DNA from: TTA-H9 sp002071415
GTDB taxonomy: Bacteria; Bacteroidota; Bacteroidia; Bacteroidales; TTA-H9
Direction of reading: 5' to 3'
DNA length: 25,316 nt
Assembly (NCBI GenBank): GCA_035411425.1
Contig: DAONSX010000033.1
Span: forward strand, 1-25,316
The notes under the pieces were generated by a model that did no database searches, was not told the DNA's origin, and saw only the letters and a program-made list of their open reading frames with translations. A program made the translations under genes and the position numbers. Position 1 is the stretch's first letter, and every line of letters starts with the position of its first letter. Of this stretch, positions 8,895-16,261 are shown one piece after another.

Positions 8895-9881
8895 ATGGAC
8901 ACGGAGATCAAGAGTATAGAACAAATACATGAACTCATCAATAAGGAAATCGAAAGTCTCCCCTTTAGCGGTTACCCTTCTAACCTTTATGATCCCATTG
9001 CTTATATGATGCATCAGAATGGTAAAAGGCTCAGACCTGCTCTGGCTTTAATTGCCTGCAATATGTTCGGCGGAGATTTGAAAAAAATTCTACGACCGGC
9101 CATAGGAATCGAGATCTTTCACAATTTTACATTAGTACACGATGATATCATGGACCAGTCGCCTATACGACGAAATCATGAAACCGTGTATAGGAAATGG
9201 GGTACTAATGTTGCCATTCTTGTGGGTGATACCATGTTTGCTCTTGCTTATGAATTTCTGATCCAAACCGATGAAGGCTTTTTAGGTGAAATTTTGCGGC
9301 TGTTCAATAAAACGGCTATCCAAGTATGCGAAGGCCAGCAACTCGATATCGAATTCGAAAACCGAACCGATGTGAGCATAGACGAGTATATCGAGATGAT
9401 ACGGGAAAAAACCGCAGTACTGCTTGGTACTTCACTGATGACTGGAGCTATAGTGGCCAGAACCCCAAAACAACAGGCCGAACAGCTTTATCAGATGGGA
9501 ATAAAAATGGGTTTAGCCTTTCAGCTAATGGACGATATCCTAGATTGTTATGCTCAACAGGATAAGTTCGGGAAAAGTATCGGTAATGATATTATGACCA
9601 ATAAGCGCACATATTTGTTTCTGCAAGCTTATCAAAAAGCCAATCCATCCCAACGCATCGAACTGGATGAATGTTTCGGAAACAATACCATGCCCGCCGA
9701 TGAAAAAATATCGAGAGTAAAACATATTTATGATGATTTAAAAGTGGGTGATGATGGTTATGCCTTGGCCGATGGATATTTTAGCGACGCCCTTCGCCTG
9801 CTCGATGAATTGCCAGTTGAAGACAATAGAAAAATTGGATTGAAAACACTTATCGAGCGTTTAGCTGTCCGTCAGGTCTGA
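8895..9881 (+). CDS. Trans-polyprenyl diphosphate synthase, probably short chain
   Basis: Isoprenoid chain elongation enzyme of 328 residues. The first aspartate-rich motif is DDIMD (83-87) followed by the RR pair at 92-93, and the second is DDILD (213-217); both are intact. The residue five positions before the first motif is Phe78 (in FHNFTLVHDD). A bulky aromatic there limits product length to about C15-C20 in studied homologues, whereas C40-type enzymes carry a small residue. I therefore favour a farnesyl or geranylgeranyl diphosphate synthase over an octaprenyl synthase. Its last 21 bases overlap the end of the convergent ABC-F gene. Confidence 0.9.
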   Translation: MDTEIKSIEQIHELINKEIESLPFSGYPSNLYDPIAYMMHQNGKRLRPALALIACNMFGGDLKKILRPAIGIEIFHNFTLVHDDIMDQSPIRRNHETVYRKWGTNVAILVGDTMFALAYEFLIQTDEGFLGEILRLFNKTAIQVCEGQQLDIEFENRTDVSIDEYIEMIREKTAVLLGTSLMTGAIVARTPKQQAEQLYQMGIKMGLAFQLMDDILDCYAQQDKFGKSIGNDIMTNKRTYLFLQAYQKANPSQRIELDECFGNNTMPADEKISRVKHIYDDLKVGDDGYALADGYFSDALRLLDELPVEDNRKIGLKTLIERLAVRQV

Positions 9882-11822
9882 GTGGTCAAGCTCTTCGAGC
9901 ATAAGATGCAAATCTTCCCATTCTGTCATTAAGCGTTCTGACTTTTTTTTCAGATAATCATATCTGTTGAAGAAATCTTTACTGTTGATGGTATCCTGAT
10001 ATTGAGCAGGGTTGGCAAGTTTGTGTTCCATCTCGGCCAACTCGTTATCGGTTTGAAAAACCGCCTCTTCACATTTTTCGATCTCTGAAATAATTTTTCT
10101 CCTTTTACGCTCGTGTGCTTTTCGTTTTTCGTATTCTATCTTATTCTGGCTTTGCTGTAGGATTTGATTATTTTGGATGATTTTATTTTCAGTATCGAGC
10201 TCACGGAGAGTATCAATTTGGCGGGCCGAGAGGAAATCATAGATATCGCCCAGATATTCATTAATATGATGTTGTTTGAATTCGATAACTCTATGGGTGA
10301 GTCCCTGTAAAAAATCCCTGTCGTGCGAAACAATGATCATGGAACCAGAATAATCCAGCAAGGCAGCTTTCAAAATATCTTTCGAAAGCATGTCGAGGTG
10401 GTTGGTGGGTTCATCTAAAACAAGGAGATTTACGGGTTCGAGAAGCAGTTTAGCCAAGGCAAGTCGGGCTTTCTCGCCTCCTGAAAGCACCTCGACTTTT
10501 TTTTCGATGGCTTCTCCACTAAACAAAAAGCTCCCCAATATAGATTTCAACCTTGTTCTTATTTCACCCTTTGCCGTTTCGTCTAAGGTCTCGTAAACGG
10601 TTTTGTTCAGATCGAGCAGTTCCGATTGATTTTGGGCATAATAGCCAATTTTAACATTGTATCCCAGGCGAAAAATACCTTCATAATCGAGGCCTGCCGC
10701 AATGATTTTCGATAAGGTGGATTTCCCTTCCCCATTTCTTCCCACAAAAGCCACTTTTTCGCCTTTCACAAGGGTAAAATCGATATTTTGAAGCACAACT
10801 TTGTTGTCGTACTTTTTACTGAGATTTTTTATTTCTACAACGATTTTGCCACTTGAAGGAGGAGGCGGAAAACGGAAATGAATACTGGATCGATCAAGGC
10901 CGTCGATCTCTATTTTATCCATTTTTTCGAGCAACTTGATGCGCGACTGCACCTGACGAGCCTTGGTAGCCTTATAACGAAAACGCTCGATAAACCTTTC
11001 GATTTGAGCAATTTGCCTCTGTTGATTTTCATAGGCTGCAAGCTGTTGTTCAAGCTGTTCTTCTCTTATTACGATATATTCCGAATAGCTCGATTTAAAA
11101 TCATAAATTTTTCCCTGACTGATTTCGATGGTGCGATGGGTTACATTATCGAGGAAAGCCCTATCGTGCGAAACCACTACAAGAGCCCCCTGAAAGTTTT
11201 GTATCCATTCTTCGAGCCACGTAATTGCTTCGATGTCGAGGTGGTTGGTGGGTTCATCGAGAAGAATGACCGAAGGATTACGCAGAAGAATTTTGGCCAG
11301 TTCGACTCTCATTTGCCAGCCACTACTAAAAGTATTCACAGGCCGCTGAAAATCTTCTTCCAGAAATCCCAAGCCCTTAAGGACTCTTTCGGTTTCCCCC
11401 TTCATGGCGTTTCCACCCAAAAGGTTGAACAAATGATTGCTTTCTTCAAAACGCTGAATGAGACGACTGTATGACTCCGATTCATAATCCGTGCACACCG
11501 TCAACTGGTCTGTAAGTTGGTCGATTTCTACCTTGAGTTTCAATATGTGGTCGAAAGCTGTTTGGGCTTCTTCAATCACAGTTCGCTCTGATTCGATGGT
11601 CATATCTTGAGGTAGATGGCCAATACTCGTGTTCTGAGAATAGATGATCTGACCATTATCGGGTGAAATTTCCCGCTTGATTATTTTTAAGAGAGTCGAT
11701 TTGCCCGCCCCATTCTTTCCTACCAGACCAATTCGGTCATGATCTGCAATGATAAAGGAAATATCATCCAGCAGGTTTTCACCGGTAAAATGAATAGAGA
11801 TGTGGTTGAGCGAAATCATCAA
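9861..11822 (-). CDS. ABC-F family ATPase
   Basis: Soluble protein of 653 residues with two ATPase domains and no membrane segment, as in ribosome-associated ABC-F proteins (Uup/YdiF-like). Domain 1 has Walker A GKNGAGKST (35-43), the signature FSSGWQMR (165-172) and Walker B LLDEPTNHLD (187-196). Domain 2 has GRNGEGKST (361-369), LSGGEKAR (446-453) and LVLDEPTNHLD near 467-477. Between them lies a charged linker with KATKARQVQSR (284-294), the ribosome-contacting region. A C-terminal coiled coil spans about 540-653. It begins with two consecutive ATG codons; I use the first. The family resolves stalled or drug-bound ribosomes; the exact role is unknown. It lies downstream of tRNA-Arg, with a hairpin in the leader. 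Confidence 0.93.
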   Translation of the reverse strand: MMISLNHISIHFTGENLLDDISFIIADHDRIGLVGKNGAGKSTLLKIIKREISPDNGQIIYSQNTSIGHLPQDMTIESERTVIEEAQTAFDHILKLKVEIDQLTDQLTVCTDYESESYSRLIQRFEESNHLFNLLGGNAMKGETERVLKGLGFLEEDFQRPVNTFSSGWQMRVELAKILLRNPSVILLDEPTNHLDIEAITWLEEWIQNFQGALVVVSHDRAFLDNVTHRTIEISQGKIYDFKSSYSEYIVIREEQLEQQLAAYENQQRQIAQIERFIERFRYKATKARQVQSRIKLLEKMDKIEIDGLDRSSIHFRFPPPPSSGKIVVEIKNLSKKYDNKVVLQNIDFTLVKGEKVAFVGRNGEGKSTLSKIIAAGLDYEGIFRLGYNVKIGYYAQNQSELLDLNKTVYETLDETAKGEIRTRLKSILGSFLFSGEAIEKKVEVLSGGEKARLALAKLLLEPVNLLVLDEPTNHLDMLSKDILKAALLDYSGSMIIVSHDRDFLQGLTHRVIEFKQHHINEYLGDIYDFLSARQIDTLRELDTENKIIQNNQILQQSQNKIEYEKRKAHERKRRKIISEIEKCEEAVFQTDNELAEMEHKLANPAQYQDTINSKDFFNRYDYLKKKSERLMTEWEDLHLMLEELDHSDLTDS

Positions 11823-11854
11823 TTAGACAGAAAATAATAACTTTTTGAAAACGA

Positions 11855-11886
11855 GAGCGGAACAGGATTTTCTCGATGTTCCGCCC
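11855..11886 (-). terminator. Hairpin between tRNA-Arg and the ABC-F gene
   Basis: On the minus strand GGGCGGAACA and TGTTCCGCTC pair over 10 positions (one G-U) around a 12-base loop, followed a few bases later by a TTTT run. It ends about 32 bases before the ABC-F start. It may be the tRNA terminator, a leaky terminator or an attenuator controlling ABC-F. On the plus strand the G-U becomes an A-C mismatch, so the minus orientation folds better. Confidence 0.6.
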
Positions 11887-11909
11887 TTTTATGTGATCCA
11901 TGGGTTTTG

Positions 11910-11983
11910 CGACCCCGGAGGGATTCAAACCCCCGACTTTCAGAACCGGAATCTGACGTTCTATTCAGCTGAACTACGGGGCC
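11910..11983 (-). tRNA. tRNA-Arg(CCG)
   Basis: A full cloverleaf of 74 bases reads on the minus strand. The acceptor is GGCCCCG with CGGGGTC (one G-T pair), the D stem is GTTC with GAAC, the anticodon stem is TCAGA with TCTGA around loop TTCCGGT, and the T stem is GGGGG with CCCTC around loop TTTGAAT. The anticodon CCG reads the arginine codon CGG. The discriminator base is G and the CCA end is not encoded. The D loop AGCTGAATA carries A at position 19 and the T loop carries T at position 56, instead of the usual G19 and C56, so the tertiary pair appears preserved as A-U. Confidence 0.95.
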
Positions 11984-11994
11984 ATTTTCTTGTG

Positions 11995-12026
11995 CAAAAT
12001 TACATCTTAACCTTGTTGAGTGCAAA
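11995..12026 (-). promoter_or_regulatory. Promoter of tRNA-Arg
   Basis: A textbook Bacteroidota promoter on the minus strand: -33 TTTG (12023-12026), a spacer of exactly 20 bases, and -7 TAATTTTG (11995-12002), matching TAnnTTTG. The -7 element ends 11 bases before the first tRNA base, so the leader is very short. It may also drive the ABC-F gene if transcription passes the intervening hairpin. Confidence 0.75.
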
Positions 12027-12165
12027 TAAGGTAATGGATATGAAAAGATTCTTCCTTCCCTAATATTCTGTAGCCAACATCCTTTCCCCTAACATAGCTC
12101 TAATCTCGGAGAGAAATTGATGAAAAATTATCACATTGAATTAAATAATAAGCTTGACTTCAACA

Positions 12166-12767
12166 GCTATAAAGAAAAATCTCGTCAAACTCATGAAAGG
12201 CAATTTTGGAGTAGTTGGCCAAGTCAATAAGGGTTTAATTCCTTTTATAATACCTTAAAGAAAGGATGAAATCAAAAACAAAGGTTAAGACCTATATGAT
12301 ATCACCGAAAATTTCGAAAAAACTCATGATAATGTGACGAACCGACAATCAGGAAGAGGCATTCCTCAATCAAATATTCTGCCTGAAAATTCAGCTTAGT
12401 CGATTAACATTTTAACTACCGTGGATGATTTGCTAAAACGCAAGGCGACGATGACGCTCATACTCAAAATAAGTTACCGTGCCGAGGCGATCATGAAGCG
12501 CAGAATGGCAGTGGAAAAAATTAGGTAAAAACCTTACTTTCTCTATTGACCTCATAATGCCCGAAATGTATGGTTTCGAAGCTGCCAGAATCATCAATGA
12601 AATTATAAGAGCATGCAAGGAGGAGAAAAAGGTCAGAATCAATTCTGTTACAAGCCATTGCTACGAAAAAAGACAAGTAAAAAAGTCTGAATTCAGGAAG
12701 TGAGAATTATATGGGTAATATTTTAGAACCTTCTAATCTGCAATGAATTATTGAGGATATTCCGGAA
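12166..12767 (+). pseudogene. Decayed hybrid histidine kinase (ATPase end plus receiver)
   Basis: No open frame remains, but reading in one phase from 12166 gives AIKKNLVKLMKG, then VNKGLIPFIIP. This aligns with the end of a histidine kinase ATPase domain (consensus AISKKLVELMGG, then GKGSTFxFTxP). The same phase runs through a 49-codon linker containing three stops (12256, 12286, 12397) into INILTTVDDLL at 12403, resembling the start of a receiver domain with its acidic pair. After a frame change near 12526 comes IDLIMPEMYGFEAARII (12545-12595), the phosphoacceptor region, then a VTSH segment. After a second frame change near 12690 comes ENYMGNILEP, resembling DDYxxKP. Order and spacing match a hybrid sensor kinase. 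The upstream sensor part is not recognisable; a lysE-type gene follows convergently. Confidence 0.75.
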
Positions 12768-12772
12768 CGAGA

Positions 12773-13456
12773 TCATAAGTTATGAATGTTATAAACGCCA
12801 TAAGCCGGAACAAAATGACTGAGGTTAATCACACAGCTCAAACCTAACAATAAGCCAAATCCCATTAACAACAATCCTATAATGCGATTGGTCCATGTTA
12901 TAACTTTTGAATTGAGTTTGATACTGATTTTATCGGCAATGAAACATTTGAGCAAATCTGTCGCAAGGGTCATAGAAAGCGTACCAGCAAAAAAATAGTA
13001 AACAGCATAACTACCTGCTCCATAAGCCGAATTCGTACTTACTACCGCGGTAATCCATAAAAACCAGACGCCCGGATTGCTGATATTTAGAATAAATCCC
13101 TTCAAAATGTAAATCGCTGGTCCTGGAATTTTGAGGTTGATGGGCGGACCATCATTCTCCTCCTCTGGCACGACGTTGGCATGTCGGGTAAAAGTCCATA
13201 AGCCAAAAACTATTAGAACAATTCCACCTAAAATCTTGAAAAACACATTTTGATCGAGTTCCTGCGTAAAAATCTTCGAAAATCCTGCAAGACATAAGGT
13301 TAGTACACTAACATCACTTAAAAAAATCCCCAAAGCAATAAATAACCCAGCCTTTAGTCCCCTGTTCAGGCTGGTTTGCAACAAAACAAATAAGGCAGGC
13401 CCCATCAAAAAAGCCAGGGTTATCCCTAATGTAACACCTTGAAAATAAAACGACAT
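12773..13456 (-). CDS. LysE/RhtB family transporter
   Basis: Inner membrane exporter of 227 residues with about six hydrophobic segments. The N-terminal motif GPALFVLLQTSLNRGLKAG (about 19-37) matches the LysE/RhtB family, whose members export amino acids or related small molecules. NISNPGVWFLW in the middle is another family hallmark. The substrate cannot be predicted. The gene reads toward the kinase relic and is divergent from the gldH-like gene, with nearly 500 bases between them. Confidence 0.88.
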   Translation of the reverse strand: MSFYFQGVTLGITLAFLMGPALFVLLQTSLNRGLKAGLFIALGIFLSDVSVLTLCLAGFSKIFTQELDQNVFFKILGGIVLIVFGLWTFTRHANVVPEEENDGPPINLKIPGPAIYILKGFILNISNPGVWFLWITAVVSTNSAYGAGSYAVYYFFAGTLSMTLATDLLKCFIADKISIKLNSKVITWTNRIIGLLLMGFGLLLGLSCVINLSHFVPAYGVYNIHNL

Positions 13457-13944
13457 ACCCTATGATACCACTTTTATCCTTAATTGGTGAAAACAACAAC
13501 GAATTTGCCAATCAGATATTTTATAGTCATTCAATAAGTATTACTCCCAAAATTCATCTTTTATTTCTTGGGTTATCCGTTCTCATACTAATGTTGTCAG
13601 TATCTCCTAACTTATACAATTGCAATTCATTTTTCAGACATCAAAAGCAATCTTCTGTAAATAATAAATTCTTAAAAATTCCACAGAATCCTCTTTTATG
13701 TTTTCTTTCCTTCATGTATGCGAATGGAAGGAAAAATTTCACAATACCCAGAGATATCCACAATTTCAAATAAGCTGTTTCCAAATTTGGATGAAAAATA
13801 TTGCTCGAGAATTTAAAAAAATTATAATCACCTGATAAACAATTTTTTATCACTTCGACTATGTGTCTATTTGAGATTTGAACAATTCCCCAACACCAAA
13901 GGCGTTATGTGTTATAATCCAAATATTATAAATCGTTACCATAT
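13457..13944. other. Intergenic region between lysE-type and gldH-like genes
   Basis: This 488-base, AT-rich stretch must hold the divergent promoters of the two flanking genes, but I find no exact TAnnTTTG element at the expected places. An open frame of about 100 codons on the plus strand (13462-13773) has no recognisable domain and low-complexity, Ser/Asn-rich content, so I do not call it. TCGA is not enriched here, unlike in the neighbouring genes, in line with non-coding sequence. Confidence 0.5.
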
Positions 13945-14466
13945 ATGATTAGAAAGCACCTCAGATTTTCTCTGTTTCTAATGATATTCTTTATTTTATG
14001 CCTTTCTTTTACGGGTTGTAAAAGGCCCTTGGTAAAGGAGCATGTTTTTACCAACCAAACCTGGCAAAAATTCGATACGATTGTTTTCAATATTCCATCT
14101 TCGGGTGACAATAAACCCTATAATATAAGGCTTTTTATTCATTACCTCGGTGCCTTCCCTACATTCGATCTTCCGATTGTAGCTATCATGCAATCTCCCA
14201 CGGGCGAAGAAAGATTCTTTACAAAAAGAATTTGGTTGAAGTCGCTCGATGGCAAACCAAAGGGGGTCGAGGCCGATGATCATTTTGTTCTGGAACAGGT
14301 ATTATGGCATGAATTTGTTTTCAAAGAAAAAGGTGTATATCGCTTGATTATCGAAAGCGACCATCCTAATTATCAGGTAGAAGGGATTATTTCGGTGAAG
14401 ATTGAAATACTGCCCGGAGCTTTAGAACCTCCCAAGCCCCAACCCGGAAATTTTAACAGCTTATGA
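13945..14466 (+). CDS. gldH: GldH-like gliding motility lipoprotein
   Basis: Lipoprotein of 173 residues. A signal peptide ends in the lipobox F-T-G-C (cysteine about residue 25), so the mature protein should be anchored in a membrane facing the periplasm or outside. The body has the GldH layout: an early WQKFDTIVF strand, YNIRLFIHY, a middle region with PTGEERFFTK, and a final strand EKGVYRLIIE. In Flavobacterium GldH is needed for gliding and type IX secretion. Family assignment rests on overall pattern rather than one decisive motif, so another lipoprotein family is possible. The gene overlaps the convergent mreD by six bases. Confidence 0.6.
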   Translation: MIRKHLRFSLFLMIFFILCLSFTGCKRPLVKEHVFTNQTWQKFDTIVFNIPSSGDNKPYNIRLFIHYLGAFPTFDLPIVAIMQSPTGEERFFTKRIWLKSLDGKPKGVEADDHFVLEQVLWHEFVFKEKGVYRLIIESDHPNYQVEGIISVKIEILPGALEPPKPQPGNFNSL

Positions 14467-14970
14467 TTTCTTCCGAAAAAATAATAGCTCGACCAATACG
14501 ATAAGCAGGGTGGTTACGAATGCACTGGCTAAGGAACGTACTAAAATTTTACCCAACTCGTCGAAACAAAAAACTTCGAGAAAAAAAAGAATAAAGTGGA
14601 GAACAAAGGTTAAAATCAGAGTAAAAACAAAAAATCTCTGAAACCCAAAATCATCAATGGAAGGCTCGGTATTTTCGTCGAATTCGCGACGAGGAAAAAT
14701 CAAATCGATACTGAAAGGACGAATAAAGGCTACTAATACCGATGCGGCAGCATTTATCCCCGGACTGCTTTGAAAAATATCCAGGGTAGTTCCCAGCACA
14801 AAGGCCAGAACGAGCAAAAGCCAGCGGGGTGTATTAAGCGGTAGTTTCAAAAGAAAAAGAATATAAATAAGTGGGTGGATATAAAATCCAAAATTTAGAT
14901 GGTCGAATATGGCCAGTTGAATGAAGACAAGAACCAGAAAACGTAATATATGTTTGATATAAGTTTTCAT
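14461..14970 (-). CDS. mreD: Rod shape-determining protein MreD
   Basis: Inner membrane protein of 169 residues with about five or six hydrophobic segments, part of the MreBCD elongation complex that guides lateral wall synthesis. Motifs typical of Bacteroidota MreD are present: IHPLIYILFLLKLPLNTPRW (about 31-50), GTTLDIF (60-66) and the SSPGINAAASV segment. mreD usually sits between mreC and the penicillin-binding protein 2 gene; here it follows cysN by 7 bases, and no other mre gene is in the window. The six bases TTATGA at 14461-14466 contain its stop and, on the other strand, the stop of the gldH-like gene. Confidence 0.85.
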   Translation of the reverse strand: MKTYIKHILRFLVLVFIQLAIFDHLNFGFYIHPLIYILFLLKLPLNTPRWLLLVLAFVLGTTLDIFQSSPGINAAASVLVAFIRPFSIDLIFPRREFDENTEPSIDDFGFQRFFVFTLILTFVLHFILFFLEVFCFDELGKILVRSLASAFVTTLLIVLVELLFFRKKS

Positions 14971-14977
14971 AATGAGC

Positions 14978-16252
14978 TTACTGAATCATTCCTGCTCCAA
15001 TGGTCTCATTGGTATTATCGTCGATCAGGATAAAGCTTCCTGTGCTGCGAATTTGGGAGTATTTATCGAAAACCATGGGTCGAGATGTTTTGAGGGTAAA
15101 TCTTCCAATCTCATTCATCTTCAATTCCTCTTGTGAATTTTCTTCGGATAAAGTATGAAAATTTATTTTATAGTGCTGGGCAATAATCTTGCATTTAGCC
15201 TCCCATGTGCTTTGCCGAATAGTGTATAGCTGATTCAGTTTCATAGGTATCATATTGAACCAACATATCATAACCTCGAGAATAGAGGAAGTTTGGGGTA
15301 GTTGCTCGGGTTGGCAGATGAAGCAGCCCCTATCGAGATCGAGATCATCTTTGAGCGTAAGTGCCACCGAAAGCGGAGCATAAGCTTCTTCGAGAAAGTT
15401 TTCGCCTAAATGAACAGAGGTTACCTCCGACAACATGTACGATGGCATAATCATAACTTTATCACCTTTTCTGATAGTACCAGATTCTATTCTTCCGGCG
15501 TACCCACGGTAATCATGAAATTCATCGAGCATAGGCCGGATGACATACTGCACAGGAACTCTCAAGGGCCCCCGATGAGAATGATTGTATATGGGAATAG
15601 CTTCCAAGGTTTGCATCAGGGTTTGACCGGAATACCAGGGGGTGTTGGCAGAAGGTTTTACTACATTGTCTCCCTTTAGTGCACTGATGGGGATAAAAAT
15701 CAGGTTAGCAACAGGTAATTTCTGGCTGATACGTATTATTTCTTCTTGAATCAGGAAATAAGGCTCAGACGAATAATTTACCAGGTCCATCTTATTGATG
15801 CATACGATTATGCTTTTTATACCCAGAAGGTAGGCGATATAGTAATGTCGGAGAGTTTGTTCGGTGATGCCATTTCTGGCATCGACGAGTATAACGGCAG
15901 CATTAGCGGTTGATGCTCCTGTTACCATGTTGCGTGTATATTGTATATGGCCTGGTGTATCGGCTATGATGAATTTGTGTTTGGGGGTATAAAAATAACG
16001 ATAAGCTACATCAATAGTAATTCCTTGTTGGCGTTCGGATCGCAGACCATCAGTAAAGAGAGCCAAATCGAGGTAATGATCGCCTTTCTGGTTGCTAACA
16101 TTTTTAACGGCTTCCAGCTGATCTTCGAAAATAGATTTACTGTCGTATAATAAGCGCCCTATGAGAGTACTTTTCCCATCATCTACACTGCCTGCCGTCG
16201 TAAAACGAAGCAGTTCCATGTCAAGATACATATCTTTCTTTAAGTGTTCCAT
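14978..16252 (-). CDS. cysN: Sulfate adenylyltransferase subunit 1 (GTPase)
   Basis: Regulatory GTPase subunit of ATP sulfurylase, 424 residues, which couples GTP hydrolysis to formation of adenosine 5'-phosphosulfate. The G motifs are intact: GSVDDGKST (21-29), DTPGH (98-102) and NKMD (153-156), followed by EF-Tu-like beta-barrel domains. Many homologues start at the internal Met12 (MELLRFTTAG), so the first 11 residues may be untranslated. It lies 9 bases after cysD and 7 before mreD. It has no fused APS kinase domain (CysC), which would make it about 200 residues longer. Confidence 0.95.
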   Translation of the reverse strand: MEHLKKDMYLDMELLRFTTAGSVDDGKSTLIGRLLYDSKSIFEDQLEAVKNVSNQKGDHYLDLALFTDGLRSERQQGITIDVAYRYFYTPKHKFIIADTPGHIQYTRNMVTGASTANAAVILVDARNGITEQTLRHYYIAYLLGIKSIIVCINKMDLVNYSSEPYFLIQEEIIRISQKLPVANLIFIPISALKGDNVVKPSANTPWYSGQTLMQTLEAIPIYNHSHRGPLRVPVQYVIRPMLDEFHDYRGYAGRIESGTIRKGDKVMIMPSYMLSEVTSVHLGENFLEEAYAPLSVALTLKDDLDLDRGCFICQPEQLPQTSSILEVMICWFNMIPMKLNQLYTIRQSTWEAKCKIIAQHYKINFHTLSEENSQEELKMNEIGRFTLKTSRPMVFDKYSQIRSTGSFILIDDNTNETIGAGMIQ

Positions 16253-16261
16253 AGCGTAAAA

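Noticed and set aside
11855..11886. Hairpin as a plus-strand terminator
   Set aside because: It also has a TTTT after its plus-strand arm, but no plus-strand gene ends nearby, and pairing is weaker in that direction.
12433..12642. Minus-strand open frame over the kinase relic
   Set aside because: The plus strand shows receiver-domain remnants in the same bases, and the minus-strand peptide has no recognisable features.
13462..13773. Open frame of about 103 codons on the plus strand
   Set aside because: No recognisable domain, odd composition for this genome, none of the TCGA bias of real genes, and it lies in a divergent intergenic region.
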